22,190 nucleotides of DNA from an uncultured Ruminococcus sp. (GCA_900550695.1 URTF01000034.1:1-22190), one strand, 5' to 3'; positions 1-9,167 are shown, numbered from the stretch's first letter. Program-made: numbers and translations. Notes: a model not told the origin generated them from the sequence alone.

Positions 1-80
1 AGCAATTAGAAATATATTCACATCAAAAATTCACTATTTTTTTACTCGTTGAAATGCCGTGATAAATTACACGATTTCTA

Positions 81-109
81 TTGAAATTTCCCGACTTATG
101 TGGTATAAT
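81..109 (+). promoter_or_regulatory. sigma-A promoter of the first operon
   Basis: TTGAAA at 81-86, a 17-nt spacer and TATAAT at 104-109, with TG one base upstream of the -10 (extended -10). It lies 50 bases before the first start codon. The 80 bases before it are A+T-rich and show no gene. It probably drives 159-5947, since the next three genes follow closely with no terminator between them. Confidence 0.8.
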
Positions 110-158
110 TTACTTTAAATATAAGTATGTCAGGACTACAAAAGGAGCTATATTTTAA

Positions 159-1817
159 ATGGCAGAAAAATTTATCCAATTTGCGGTGAGGGACAGCAAT
201 GATCTTTACAGGCTGGAGCTTTGCAAGACCTTGCTGCATTTCACCGAATTTGATTTCACATATTTCTGGGAAAGATGCATGGACGCAGGCAGAGCCGCCA
301 AAAAGTCGGGGCATCTCCCTGCAAGCACGGTCTCAAATGCGAAGTCCGTTATTTCTGCTGCCCACCCTTACATTGAAGCCATGATCGGTGCGGATTACTC
401 CGATATCGTTACCGACTGCATCATCGAATACATCTGCCACTCCGAACGCATCAGTCTTGACGAGCTTTGGGTCCGCTGCATTTCCCCCAAGACGAAATAC
501 GAAGAAGCCATTTTCAACCGCATCTCCATGTTCAAGTCGGGCAAGGCTTCAAACGGCTGGACGAACATTGTCCGCTTACAGGAATATGCGCAGAACAAGC
601 TCACTTTTATCTATGACACGAACGAGGACAAGACCGTTGACCCTGCGCAGGTCTTAAAGGTGCGAAAGGAATATTTTGACGTTTCCTATTCCGTTGCCGC
701 CAACGAGCTTGGAATGGCCGGTAAAAATCTTCCCTCCGTTTCCGTATGCAACCCCGGTTTAACACCGACTGCCTCTTTTATGAACGCAAAGGTCGCAAAG
801 GCTGTTTACCGCCGCTTCTCCGAGGCATTCAGGCTTGGGGGAGATATGTCCGTTCCCGAGGGCAAAAACTGCGAATACATAAAAGACAAGCTCGCAATGG
901 ACGCTTATGATCTCGTCCGTGGAATGAAGCGCCCGGGTGAGCTTGATATGAAATTTGCGCTTGAAGCTATGGAGAACAACCCCGTTGAGGTCTATCTTCC
1001 CGACAGCTTCAAGGCAGTGATAGACCTTGAATTTGACCTTATAATGAAAAACGGACTTGCTTTCCGCAGATGTGAAGAATGTGGAAAATTCTTTGTTGCC
1101 GATGATGAAAGCTTCCTCTGCAACCGAATAAACAGCTCGGGCATGACCTGCCGACAGCAGGCTGACGCTCTGAGGACTGCCATTGCCGAGGCGGCGGAAA
1201 CGCTCAAAGCCTCCGAAAAGGCAGAAGCACCCGAGCCGACCGTCCCCGAAGAACCAAAGAAGCCCGAACAGATACCTCCCGAGCTTGAAAAGAGAGGTCA
1301 GAAGATATACAATGCGCTTTACAAGCGTGTCGGAAAGGCTATGGACGAAAAGGAGTTCCATGAGTGGAGCAGATACCTTTCCGATATGAAGAAGAACATC
1401 AAGGCAGGCGAGGCTACGGCTGACCAGCTCGGCGAGTTCCTCGATTATTCCGACAAGCTTTGCGCAGAGGTCAAAAAAGGCAGAATGACCGCCCAGACGC
1501 AGTTCCGCTACCCCGAAGATGTTGAAAAGTCGGAAAAAATGTCGCCGCAGCAAGCCGTTCAGCCTACCGCCGCTACCGATAAAGAATCCGAACCTCTTCC
1601 CGAGGTGATAAAGGCGGACGCAAGCTCTGTGCGCATCATAAAACCGTTCAGACCCGAAACCTTTGACAGCCTTGCAGATGCTTTTATGGCAGGAAAATTT
1701 GACGAGGACGAGGAAGAACCTCCGAAAAAGCCCGAACCCGAGGTCAGGGAGTATAACTGGACGAGAATGACCCGTGAAGAAGCTTACGGACTGAAAAAAG
1801 GCGGTGAGAGCGAATGA
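159..1817 (+). CDS. uncharacterised protein with Cys4 zinc-ribbon-like motif (DUF6076-like)
   Basis: This encodes a 552-aa soluble protein with no signal peptide or membrane segment. The start is supported by AAAGGAG at 141-147. The first ~340 residues look globular and end in a cysteine cluster: C305-x2-C308-GKFF, C321-NR and C331-R, typical of a small zinc ribbon. The pattern recalls the Clostridia family annotated as DUF6076, but that is from memory and uncertain. After it come an Ala/Glu/Lys/Pro-rich linker (about 345-375), a helical segment (about 375-450) and an acidic, Pro-rich tail (about 470-552), the layout of a flexible adaptor. The stop overlaps the next start as ATGA, so the two products are probably made in a fixed ratio. 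The biochemical role is unknown; binding of zinc and nucleic acid or protein is inference. Confidence 0.85.
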   Translation: MAEKFIQFAVRDSNDLYRLELCKTLLHFTEFDFTYFWERCMDAGRAAKKSGHLPASTVSNAKSVISAAHPYIEAMIGADYSDIVTDCIIEYICHSERISLDELWVRCISPKTKYEEAIFNRISMFKSGKASNGWTNIVRLQEYAQNKLTFIYDTNEDKTVDPAQVLKVRKEYFDVSYSVAANELGMAGKNLPSVSVCNPGLTPTASFMNAKVAKAVYRRFSEAFRLGGDMSVPEGKNCEYIKDKLAMDAYDLVRGMKRPGELDMKFALEAMENNPVEVYLPDSFKAVIDLEFDLIMKNGLAFRRCEECGKFFVADDESFLCNRINSSGMTCRQQADALRTAIAEAAETLKASEKAEAPEPTVPEEPKKPEQIPPELEKRGQKIYNALYKRVGKAMDEKEFHEWSRYLSDMKKNIKAGEATADQLGEFLDYSDKLCAEVKKGRMTAQTQFRYPEDVEKSEKMSPQQAVQPTAATDKESEPLPEVIKADASSVRIIKPFRPETFDSLADAFMAGKFDEDEEEPPKKPEPEVREYNWTRMTREEAYGLKKGGESE

Positions 1818-2461
1818 ATTTCATCAATGAAAGTGCGGCTATAAACGGACTTGCCGATTATATCGTAAAGAGCGGCGTTTGCCTTTATAACTCCGTAAAA
1901 TACATCTATTCGCTCGCCGAAAATGAGTTTTACAATGTCGATATAAGGGACATACTGAAAATAATCATCAACAATTTCCCCGAAACGGACGGGATACGCT
2001 CGCTCGGGCTTCGCATTGACGACTACACCTGCCGTCAGATGCAGAGCGAGGAATACAACAAGGTGCTGCCGCTCATGGTCTACAGCCTTGCGGTGCGCAT
2101 ACCCGTGCTGAAAAACGTCAGAAACGGTGACGACGTTATGACGGACGACCAGCTTTACAGGCTTTACAACGCTGTTATCGACAAGGGTGCGGAGAATTAT
2201 CGTGAGATAATAACGGAATCGTTCCTCGAAACGAAATATCTCGTGCGAAAGGGGAAAAAGCTTCCGCCTTTCACAGCCGACTGGTTCAAATCGTATATCC
2301 TGAGCAGCGTTCCTGCGCTGTCGGTGATAACCAACAAGAATATGTTCCTGCTCGGGTTTGCGGACACGCTTTTTGCTGTCTTTTACACCTGCATGGAGGA
2401 CGGCTTATCCGAAAAGCTGCTTGAATATGCTGACGAAGCGCAGGCGGTTGACGGGGAATAA
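1814..2461 (+). CDS. uncharacterised protein coupled to the zinc-ribbon protein
   Basis: This encodes 215 aa, soluble, and I do not recognise the family. The start ATG overlaps the previous stop (ATGA at 1814-1817), which points to translational coupling and a shared role with the upstream protein. The sequence is mostly amphipathic helix with scattered aromatic residues and no Cys motif, signal peptide or clear membrane span. Its codon use matches its neighbours, so it is not obviously foreign. It ends 18 bases before the likely aroK start, so it is co-transcribed with aroK. Reality as a gene is well supported; function is not. Confidence 0.8.
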   Translation: MNFINESAAINGLADYIVKSGVCLYNSVKYIYSLAENEFYNVDIRDILKIIINNFPETDGIRSLGLRIDDYTCRQMQSEEYNKVLPLMVYSLAVRIPVLKNVRNGDDVMTDDQLYRLYNAVIDKGAENYREIITESFLETKYLVRKGKKLPPFTADWFKSYILSSVPALSVITNKNMFLLGFADTLFAVFYTCMEDGLSEKLLEYADEAQAVDGE

Positions 2462-2479
2462 TTACGGGAGAAGATGACT

Positions 2480-2989
2480 ATGAATAATAAAAAGAAAACT
2501 GTTTTTCTCTGCGGCTTTATGGGCTGCGGAAAATCGACCGTCGGAAAGCTGCTCGCGCATAAGCTTGGCTGCGGCTTCACCGATATGGATAATTATATTG
2601 TCGAAAAGCAGGGAATGCCCATTCCGCAGATCTTTGCCGAAAAGGGCGAGGATTATTTCCGCGATGCCGAAACGGACGCTGTAAGAGAGCTTTCCGAAAA
2701 GGCAGGGGTTATCGCCTGCGGCGGCGGCGCAATGCTTCGCAAGGTCAATGCCGATATCGCAAATTCGGCAGGAACGGTCGTTTTCATCGATGTTCCGTTT
2801 GAAAGCTGCTATGCACGTATTTCGGGCGACAAAAACCGTCCTATCGTTGCGAACAACACCAAAGAGGAGCTTAACCTTATCTATGACGGCAGAGCGCCCA
2901 TTTACAAGGAAAACTCCGCTTTCACCGCAGACGGCAGCGGCACTCCCGAGGAGATCGCCGAAAGGATAATCAAAGCACTGAAAGACTAA
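2480..2989 (+). CDS. aroK: shikimate kinase
   Basis: It phosphorylates shikimate at the 3-hydroxyl with ATP in the cytosol (chorismate pathway to aromatic amino acids). At 169 aa it has the normal family length. Visible motifs: Walker A GFMGCGKST (residues 12-20), D35 and D37 and R61 for shikimate binding, the GGG shikimate loop at 81-83, R120 in the lid (NRP) and R138 near the adenine site (GRAPIY). An upstream in-frame ATG at 2474 is only 3 nt from the GGGAG Shine-Dalgarno, while 2480 gives about 9 nt, so 2480 is chosen. It sits between two unknown genes and a CoA-dehydratase activase rather than in an aro cluster, so regulation is probably by the operon promoter at 81-109. Confidence 0.95.
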   Translation: MNNKKKTVFLCGFMGCGKSTVGKLLAHKLGCGFTDMDNYIVEKQGMPIPQIFAEKGEDYFRDAETDAVRELSEKAGVIACGGGAMLRKVNADIANSAGTVVFIDVPFESCYARISGDKNRPIVANNTKEELNLIYDGRAPIYKENSAFTADGSGTPEEIAERIIKALKD

Positions 2990-3007
2990 CCGAGAGGAAA
3001 TGAATAA

Positions 3008-5947
3008 ATGAACAAAGTCTATGCACTCGGAGTCGATGTCGGCTCTACCACAGTTAAAACCGTAATTCTTGATGAAAACAAGCAGATAATTTACTCAAAA
3101 TACGAAAGGCATTTTTCCAAGGTAAAGGAAACCGTAAAGTCACAGCTTGAAATTATTGCAAAGGAATATCCCGATGCAAAGTTCAGGCTTTCGATAACGG
3201 GTTCGGCAGGTCTTGGACTTGCTACCGCTTCCGAGCTTCCGTTCGTTCAGGAGGTTTTCGGCGCTTTCATCGCAGTTAAGGAAAGCTATCCCGATGCCGA
3301 TGTTGTTATCGAACTCGGCGGTGAGGACGCAAAAATAATCTTCCTCACGGGCGGCGTTGAGCAGCGAATGAACGGCTCATGCGCAGGCGGCACGGGCGCA
3401 TTCATCGACCAGATGGCTACGCTCCTCGGCATTACCACGGACGAAATGGATAAGCTTGCGCTCAATGCGGAAAAGGTATATCCTATCGCTTCACGCTGCG
3501 GCGTTTTCGCAAAATCCGATATCCAGCCGCTTCTCAATCAGGGCGCACGCCGTGAGGACGTTGCCGCTTCTATCTTCCAGGCAGTTGTTGACCAGACCGT
3601 TTCGGGTCTTGCTCAGGGCAGACAGATAAAGGGCAAGATACTTTTCCTCGGCGGTCCGCTTTCGTTCCAGATGGGACTTCGCAAGGCTTTCGTTGATACT
3701 CTTCATCTTTCCGAAGAGAACGCTGTATTCCCCGAAAATGCACCCTGCTTTATGGCTTACGGCTGCGCACTTCACGCTAACGAGGTTTCGGACGAATACT
3801 CTCTCGATGATGTAATCAATAGGATCGAAAATGCCAAGATGACCGATGATATCATCACGGGCGATCCGCTTTTTGCTTCAAAGGAAGAATACAACGAATT
3901 CGTTGAACGCCACAAGAAATGCGACCTCGAATATGAGGATATCAGCACTTACGAGGGCGGCGCTTATCTCGGTATCGACGCAGGCTCAACAACGACAAAG
4001 CTTGTGCTTATCACCCCCGAGGGCAGGCTGCTTTATCAGCACTACACCTCCAACAAGGGCAGACCGCTTGACGTTATCACCGATAAATTAAAGGAAATGT
4101 ATGCTCTTATGGGCGACAGGATAACGATACTTTCCTCCGCCGTTACGGGTTATGGTGAGGATCTCATCAAAGCAGGCGTGGGCGTTGACTTCGGCATCGT
4201 TGAAACCGTTGCGCACTATAAAGCAGCTTCATTCTTCAAGCCCGATGTTGACTTTATCATCGACATCGGCGGTCAGGATATCAAGTGCTTCAAGATAAAA
4301 AATCACGCTATCGACAGCATTATGCTCAACGAAGCCTGTTCTTCGGGCTGCGGCTCGTTCATTCAGACGTTCGCACTTGCACTCGGATATGATATCGCAG
4401 ACTTTGCACAGCTTGGACTTTTTGCAAAGCACCCGGTTGACCTCGGCTCACGCTGCACGGTATTTATGAACAGCTCCGTTAAGCAGGCACAGAAGGACGG
4501 TGCTTCGGTCGAAGACATCTCCGCAGGTCTTTCCTCGTCAATTATCAAGAACGCTATATACAAGGTTATCCGTGCGAAATCCGCAGACGAACTCGGCGAA
4601 AATGTCGTTGTTCAGGGCGGTACTTTCCTCAACGATGCGGTTCTCCGTGCATTTGAAAAGGAACTCGGAAAGAACGTTGTCCGCCCTGCCATCGCAGGAC
4701 TTATGGGCGCATTCGGCGCGGCTCTTTACGCTAAGGAAAAATGCAAAGAGGCTTCGCATATAATTTCCGCAGAGGCTCTCGAAAACTTTACATACCAGTC
4801 AAAGCAGCTCAACTGCGGCGGCTGCGGCTCTCGCTGCGCACTTACAATGATAACATTCAACGACGGAAGAAGATTTATCAGCGGCAACCGCTGTGAAAAG
4901 GGCGCAGGAATCAAGCGCACCACCGAGCCGCTCGACCTCTTTGAGTACAAGTACAGACATCTCCTCTCAAAGGCAGACGAAAAGCCGACCGTTACACCTA
5001 AGGCAAAGGTAGGAATACCGCTCGCACTCGGACTTTATGAACAGCTCCCGTTCTGGGCAAAGCTTTTCACAGAGCTTGGCTTTGAGGTCGTTATCTCCGA
5101 GGAAAGCACAAGAAAGACCTACTATAAGGGTCAGAACACTATCCCGTCCGATACGGTATGCTACCCTGCAAAGCTTGCGCACGGACATATTATCAGTCTG
5201 CTCGAAAAGGGTGCTGATTTCATCTTCTACCCCTGCGAAAGCTATAATATCGACGACGGCGAAAGCGATAACCATTATAACTGCCCCGTTGTTGCATACT
5301 ACCCCGAGCTGCTCCGTGCGAATATCCCAGAGCTTAACGATAAGAATTTCATCTCGCCTTATATCGACATAAACCTCCCGAAGCACTCGGCAGAAGTTCT
5401 CTCCGAGGCGCTCAAAGACTACGGCATTACGAAAAAGCAGGCAGCCGCAGCTTATGTTAAGGCTATGGACGCACTCAAACAGTATATGACCGAGATCGAA
5501 ACCGAGGGCGAGCGAATGATCGCCGAAGCAAGAAAGCAGAATATGCCTATCATCGTAATTGCCGGCAGACCTTACCACCTTGACCCCGAGATAAACCACG
5601 GCATACACAAGCTCATCTCCTCGCTTGACCTCGCAGTTATCACCGAGGACAGCATCTTCAAAAAGGGTCACACTCCAAAGCTTGATGTCCTCAACCAGTG
5701 GACATACCATTCAAGACTTTACCGTGCAGCGCAGTATGTCACAACGCAGAAGGATATGCAGCTTGTACAGCTTGTATCATTCGGATGCGGCATCGATGCT
5801 ATCACAACGGACGAGGTAAGAGGAATACTCGAAAGCGGCGGAAAGCTCTACACCCAGCTTAAGATCGATGAAATAAACAACCTTGGTGCGGCAAAGATAC
5901 GACTTCGCAGCCTTGTTGCGGCTATGGAAGAAAACGACAAGAATTAA
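3008..5947 (+). CDS. 2-hydroxyacyl-CoA dehydratase activase-related protein, double ASKHA plus DUF2229
   Basis: This 979-aa fusion belongs to the BadF/BadG/BcrA/BcrD ATPase family. Such activases carry a [4Fe-4S] cluster and use ATP to drive an electron into 2-hydroxyacyl-CoA dehydratases or related enzymes. The first ASKHA domain (about 1-270) has DVGSTTVKT, GGEDAK and the cluster-type cysteines C125 (NGSCAGGTG) and C164 (SRCGVF), spaced as in HgdC. The second domain (about 320-590) has DAGSTTTK, GGQDIK, C444/C448 (CSSGCGS) and C483. A Cys-rich stretch follows (CGGCGSRC and NRCEKG, about 602-640), then a DUF2229/HgdB-like part. AGAGGA at 2993-2998 supports the start. Relatives I recall are about 1,400 aa; this one ends where they continue for some 400 aa. 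No partner dehydratase is nearby, so the substrate is unknown. Confidence 0.9.
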   Translation: MNKVYALGVDVGSTTVKTVILDENKQIIYSKYERHFSKVKETVKSQLEIIAKEYPDAKFRLSITGSAGLGLATASELPFVQEVFGAFIAVKESYPDADVVIELGGEDAKIIFLTGGVEQRMNGSCAGGTGAFIDQMATLLGITTDEMDKLALNAEKVYPIASRCGVFAKSDIQPLLNQGARREDVAASIFQAVVDQTVSGLAQGRQIKGKILFLGGPLSFQMGLRKAFVDTLHLSEENAVFPENAPCFMAYGCALHANEVSDEYSLDDVINRIENAKMTDDIITGDPLFASKEEYNEFVERHKKCDLEYEDISTYEGGAYLGIDAGSTTTKLVLITPEGRLLYQHYTSNKGRPLDVITDKLKEMYALMGDRITILSSAVTGYGEDLIKAGVGVDFGIVETVAHYKAASFFKPDVDFIIDIGGQDIKCFKIKNHAIDSIMLNEACSSGCGSFIQTFALALGYDIADFAQLGLFAKHPVDLGSRCTVFMNSSVKQAQKDGASVEDISAGLSSSIIKNAIYKVIRAKSADELGENVVVQGGTFLNDAVLRAFEKELGKNVVRPAIAGLMGAFGAALYAKEKCKEASHIISAEALENFTYQSKQLNCGGCGSRCALTMITFNDGRRFISGNRCEKGAGIKRTTEPLDLFEYKYRHLLSKADEKPTVTPKAKVGIPLALGLYEQLPFWAKLFTELGFEVVISEESTRKTYYKGQNTIPSDTVCYPAKLAHGHIISLLEKGADFIFYPCESYNIDDGESDNHYNCPVVAYYPELLRANIPELNDKNFISPYIDINLPKHSAEVLSEALKDYGITKKQAAAAYVKAMDALKQYMTEIETEGERMIAEARKQNMPIIVIAGRPYHLDPEINHGIHKLISSLDLAVITEDSIFKKGHTPKLDVLNQWTYHSRLYRAAQYVTTQKDMQLVQLVSFGCGIDAITTDEVRGILESGGKLYTQLKIDEINNLGAAKIRLRSLVAAMEENDKN

Positions 5948-5977
5948 TTCGGAATGCGGAATTCGGAATGCGGAATT
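5947..5977 (+). repeat. tandem heptamer array, CGGA flavour
   Basis: Four 7-bp units alternate ATTCGGA and ATGCGGA and are followed by ATT. The first base is the last base of the preceding stop codon. The same design occurs at 11124-11154, 16341-16371 and 16378-16401. Confidence 0.85.
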
Positions 5978-6008
5978 ATTTATATTCCGTGAGTTTGCTG
6001 CAAAAATC

Positions 6009-6034
6009 GTAGGGGCGGATTCTATATCTGCCCG
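6009..6034 (+). repeat. short dyad repeat, copy 1
   Basis: This 26-bp sequence starts GTAGGGGCGGAT and ends with a near-complement ATCTGCCC around TCTAT, forming an 8-bp hairpin with one G.T pair. A second copy at 16430-16455 differs at one base and restores perfect pairing. Both copies lie downstream of a heptamer array in the same orientation, so the two repeats may form one composite element. Confidence 0.8.
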
Positions 6035-6082
6035 TTGCGAAAAACTATATTTCGGGTGAATTTTTCATACAGATATAATAAG

Positions 6083-6130
6083 ACCGCCGACCGTGTAAAA
6101 GGGATAACCTTTACGCGGTCGGCGGTTTTT
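6083..6130. terminator. two-sided intrinsic terminator
   Basis: A long stem pairs ACCGCCGACCG... at 6083-6102 with its complement at 6108-6126, nearly 19 bp with one bulge and one G.T pair, followed by a T run at 6126-6130. It lies between the converging activase gene and LRR gene, so it can end the plus-strand transcript. The minus-strand T tract is weaker. Confidence 0.85.
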
Positions 6131-6137
6131 GTTATTC

Positions 6138-7493
6138 TCAATATCTTCTTATGTCGTAAGAGCCTCCGCCGAGTTCGCAGACTTCGATCCCGCATTTCGG
6201 GAGTGCCTTTTTTATTGCCTTGGCGGTCTCGTCGGAAATGCCCGTGAAATCGAGCGTGAGCTTTTTGAGCTTTTTCAGCGTTGAGAGCTTCTGCATATTT
6301 TTTATTCCGCAGAATGAACCGTCCGAGATGCTCAGCTCCTTTATATCCATTCCCTCTATCCAGTTCACATTGAATGAGGCGTTATTGTTGTATATCTGCA
6401 GGCTTTCAATGTTTTCACAGCCTTTGATGTTTATCATATTCGTGAATTCACTAAGCCATATCGAAACATTTTTCAGGCTCTTATTCCCGAAAAGGCGCAC
6501 GTCATTGCAGCCCATGATAAAAAGATTTTCAAGGCTTTTCAGATCCTTTATAAAGGACATATCATACGTTCTGCCGTTGTTGATATCCATGAGCCGAAGT
6601 GTTTTAAGTCCTGCAAGGTTTCTCATTCCATCAGTGAAAGAGCTTTTTACATAGGAAAGTGAAAGCTCGTCCAACGCAAGGCTTCCGATAAAGGAAAGAT
6701 CGTCGTCGTTTGAGTCGACGGAAAGACTGCGCAGGCGGTTCATCTTGGTCTTGGCGGCGGCATTGAGGTTGGTCGTGTTTCCCGAGACATCGAGCGTTTC
6801 GAGATCGTCAAGCTTTGAAAGGAAAGACATATCCGTTCTTTCCGAGGTGAGGTCAACAGAAAGGGAGCGAAGCTTTTTGAAATTGCCTATCAAAGCAGCA
6901 TCGTCACCGCCGATGTTTTTCAGCTCCAGCGTTTTCAGCCTTTTTAGCCCTTTTAGCGGAGCGATATCCTTTATCGCAGACGCTCTTACATCAAGATAAA
7001 GCTCCGTCACATTTTTCAAGTGGGAGACGGGGTCTATGCTCTCGCAGACCTTATCTGCCCATGTGCTTGTGTAGCGGAATTTTTTCAGCCCCGTGAGCTT
7101 TTTCAGGAAGGAAAGATCCTCCGAACCGCTGCACTGGTGCAGACCGAGCCATACAAGATCGTCGAGCTTGCTAAGATAGGATATGTTGCTGACATCTGCC
7201 CTTATAACGACAAGGTTCTGCAGTTTCGGGAGCTTCTCCGCAACGGCTTTGATATCGACCGTATTATCCCCGACATAGTAATACTTTTTGAATGACGGGT
7301 CATACATTGTATCAAGGAATTCATATTCGCCCTTTTCACCCTTTACAAAGCATATCTGTTTTGCATCGGCGGAAATTTTGTTGCCGTAAAGAACGACCTT
7401 TTCCGACTTTTCGGCTTTCGCCGCAAAGCACCCCAGCGGCAGAACAGTTACAGCGATCACAAGCGCACACAGTAAGCACAGAATTTTCTGCAT
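6138..7493 (-). CDS. secreted leucine-rich-repeat protein
   Basis: This encodes 451 aa. The start is at 7493 because GGAGG at 7501-7505 sits 7 nt upstream; an in-frame ATG farther out at 7535 lies before the Shine-Dalgarno and inside the promoter region. An N-terminal signal peptide (hydrophobic residues about 4-24, cleavage probably near CFAAKA) predicts export. From about residue 75 to 430 the chain is a run of leucine-rich repeats of about 20-25 residues, with recurring patterns such as LKGLKRLKTLELKNI and LSKLDDLETLDVSGN. This is the curved solenoid fold used for protein binding, similar to bacterial internalin-like LRR proteins. No sorting signal or second membrane span is visible at the C-terminus (it ends GGSYDIRRY), so it is probably released or loosely held. 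It has its own promoter. The ligand is unknown. Confidence 0.88.
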   Translation of the reverse strand: MQKILCLLCALVIAVTVLPLGCFAAKAEKSEKVVLYGNKISADAKQICFVKGEKGEYEFLDTMYDPSFKKYYYVGDNTVDIKAVAEKLPKLQNLVVIRADVSNISYLSKLDDLVWLGLHQCSGSEDLSFLKKLTGLKKFRYTSTWADKVCESIDPVSHLKNVTELYLDVRASAIKDIAPLKGLKRLKTLELKNIGGDDAALIGNFKKLRSLSVDLTSERTDMSFLSKLDDLETLDVSGNTTNLNAAAKTKMNRLRSLSVDSNDDDLSFIGSLALDELSLSYVKSSFTDGMRNLAGLKTLRLMDINNGRTYDMSFIKDLKSLENLFIMGCNDVRLFGNKSLKNVSIWLSEFTNMINIKGCENIESLQIYNNNASFNVNWIEGMDIKELSISDGSFCGIKNMQKLSTLKKLKKLTLDFTGISDETAKAIKKALPKCGIEVCELGGGSYDIRRY

Positions 7494-7525
7494 TTTATTA
7501 CCTCCAAGCAAATTATTATAATAAA

Positions 7526-7554
7526 ATCTTATCATAAACGAAATATTTTGTCAA
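7526..7554 (-). promoter_or_regulatory. sigma-A-like promoter of the LRR gene
   Basis: On the minus strand there is TTGACA (7554-7549), a 17-nt spacer and TAAGAT (7531-7526), a full -35 match and a 4/6 -10 match, followed by an A+T-rich leader and GGAGG. The LRR gene is therefore probably transcribed separately from the operon ending at 7581. Confidence 0.65.
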
Positions 7555-7580
7555 TATTATATAGCAAAAACCGAAAATTT

Positions 7581-9167
7581 TTATCTCTCTTTGAACGACT
7601 CAAAAGCTATAATATCACTCACGGTATTCTCAAACCATTCCTTTTGTGAAACCTTTGTCATAAGGCGGATACGGCTTGTTCCTGCGGCATCGGCGAGGTC
7701 TTGACTTTCGCTGTCCAGACATTCTCTTATAACGGGTGCGGCATCGGTGGAGAGGTCATCGGGGAAGCTTGCCATCACGCCGCTTTCGATAAGCTTTGCA
7801 TCATACCTTGCGATAAGTCCGTCCGCATTGCATAAGCAGAGCAGGAGCGAGGCTATGGTTATTACCGCCGCACCTACGCTTGCCGCACGGAACTTTTTAA
7901 AGCGTGAGATAATTATAAGCACGAACACTGCCGCAAGAATGAACATTGCCCACGAGGTATAAACACGCTTTGAGGTCAGTCCGAAGCGGTCGATATAGAG
8001 GAACATCTTGCTTTCGGCGGTCGCAATAAGGATAAGCGTGAACACAGAGAGAATGACCGTGACGGTTTTGAGTGCGGTATTTTTCCCGTCCCTGCGGCAG
8101 AATGCATTGACGGCGGCAATGACGGCGAGGTTTATAACTGCTACTGTGCAAAGCTCAAAAAATCCTCTCCGTGCATATTCCGATGCGCTGAATTTTTCGG
8201 GGAGAACTCCTCCGAATGCGGAAATGAAATAGCCAAGCTGTGAGAAGAAAAACAGCACATATACTATTAAAATAGGAGCTGTGAATGCGCAGACGAGGGC
8301 AGGCGGAGCAATGTGCATTTTCCCGTTTTTCGCTTCGTACAAAGCCTCGTCCGTGCGAAGCTTTCCCTTTGAGGAAACTGCGCCAAAAATAACGCCGAAC
8401 AGCAGGAACGACACGGGCAGACCGACGAGGAAAAGCCAGAACTCGGTAAGGCTTATGCCGTCGAAAATTCGTCCGAGCATATCCTCAAAGCCGCCATCCG
8501 CACTCATAAGCAGTGCGCAGACAACGACCGTTATCGGCACGGAAAGCACAAGTCCTATCACTGCATATCCGACATTTTTCACACCGCTCTTTCGGCGTAA
8601 GATACCGCAGGCGGCTTTCGGGCAGGCGGTAAAATTGCGTTTAGGTACGCCGAAAACCGCTTCGCAGACGCTGTGGAAAGCACTTTCGCCGAAGCCCTTC
8701 CACTCGGGATTGTTCAGTGCGAACGCCCACATCGCATAGTATACAGCCGCAAAGCAGAACGCCAGAAACCGTATCAGTCCGTTTGCGCTCACGCCCGTTC
8801 CGAGGGCGAAAACCGCCGTCAGAACGAAGTAAAGCTTTGACGACCTGCTCCCGTCAGCCTTGCGGAGCTTTGCCAATACTGCCGACAAAGCAAGCACTGC
8901 GATAAGGAACAGTGCGGCGGCGATACCACAGCTATGCTGTAGAAAAAGCTTTATAAAGGTATATCCCGTGAAAAGAAATATCAGCGCAAAAACGCTCTCG
9001 GCGGTCGAACAGAACGGCGGCTTTTCCGCAGGCGGAGTTTCATTTTCGGGGGCGGCGTTTTCGCTCGGCTCGGACTGTTCGGGACACTCGCTCTGCACGA
9101 TCTCTTCTTCGGGAAGAGTATTTTCAACATTCTCGGAAGAATTTGCGGAAAGCTCATCGGGGGTCAT
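7581..9167 (-). CDS. polytopic membrane protein, DUF4153/DUF4173-like
   Basis: This encodes 528 aa. Residues 1-50 are acidic and Pro/Glu-rich and probably disordered. After that come about ten hydrophobic segments up to roughly residue 450, then a soluble tail. The pattern SEYARRGFFEL followed by hydrophobic stretches and RVYTSW resembles DUF4153/DUF4173 membrane proteins of Firmicutes; the biochemical role of that family is not established. The start overlaps the stop of the upstream HTH gene as ATGA (9164-9167), so it is the last, translationally coupled gene of a four-gene operon. Being paired with an HTH regulator and a DUF2975 protein suggests a membrane homeostasis or envelope sensing role, which is inference. 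Confidence 0.85.
   Translation of the reverse strand: MTPDELSANSSENVENTLPEEEIVQSECPEQSEPSENAAPENETPPAEKPPFCSTAESVFALIFLFTGYTFIKLFLQHSCGIAAALFLIAVLALSAVLAKLRKADGSRSSKLYFVLTAVFALGTGVSANGLIRFLAFCFAAVYYAMWAFALNNPEWKGFGESAFHSVCEAVFGVPKRNFTACPKAACGILRRKSGVKNVGYAVIGLVLSVPITVVVCALLMSADGGFEDMLGRIFDGISLTEFWLFLVGLPVSFLLFGVIFGAVSSKGKLRTDEALYEAKNGKMHIAPPALVCAFTAPILIVYVLFFFSQLGYFISAFGGVLPEKFSASEYARRGFFELCTVAVINLAVIAAVNAFCRRDGKNTALKTVTVILSVFTLILIATAESKMFLYIDRFGLTSKRVYTSWAMFILAAVFVLIIISRFKKFRAASVGAAVITIASLLLCLCNADGLIARYDAKLIESGVMASFPDDLSTDAAPVIRECLDSESQDLADAAGTSRIRLMTKVSQKEWFENTVSDIIAFESFKER

Noticed and set aside
759..1553. Long minus-strand open frame (264 codons) opposite the first gene
   Set aside because: It has no Shine-Dalgarno and its composition is that of a frame shadow. 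The plus-strand frame has a promoter, a ribosome site and a Cys motif.
4967..5710. Minus-strand open frame of 247 codons opposite the activase gene
   Set aside because: The plus-strand protein has clear family motifs through this region; the reverse frame is Cys/Val/Leu-rich shadow sequence without a ribosome site.
5947..5977. Heptamer arrays as a CRISPR
   Set aside because: Units are 7 bp, contiguous and without spacers; there are no cas genes in the window.
7427..7493. LRR protein as a lipoprotein (PLGC at residues 19-22)
   Set aside because: Proline at the -3 position does not fit a lipobox, and a normal signal peptidase I site follows at once.
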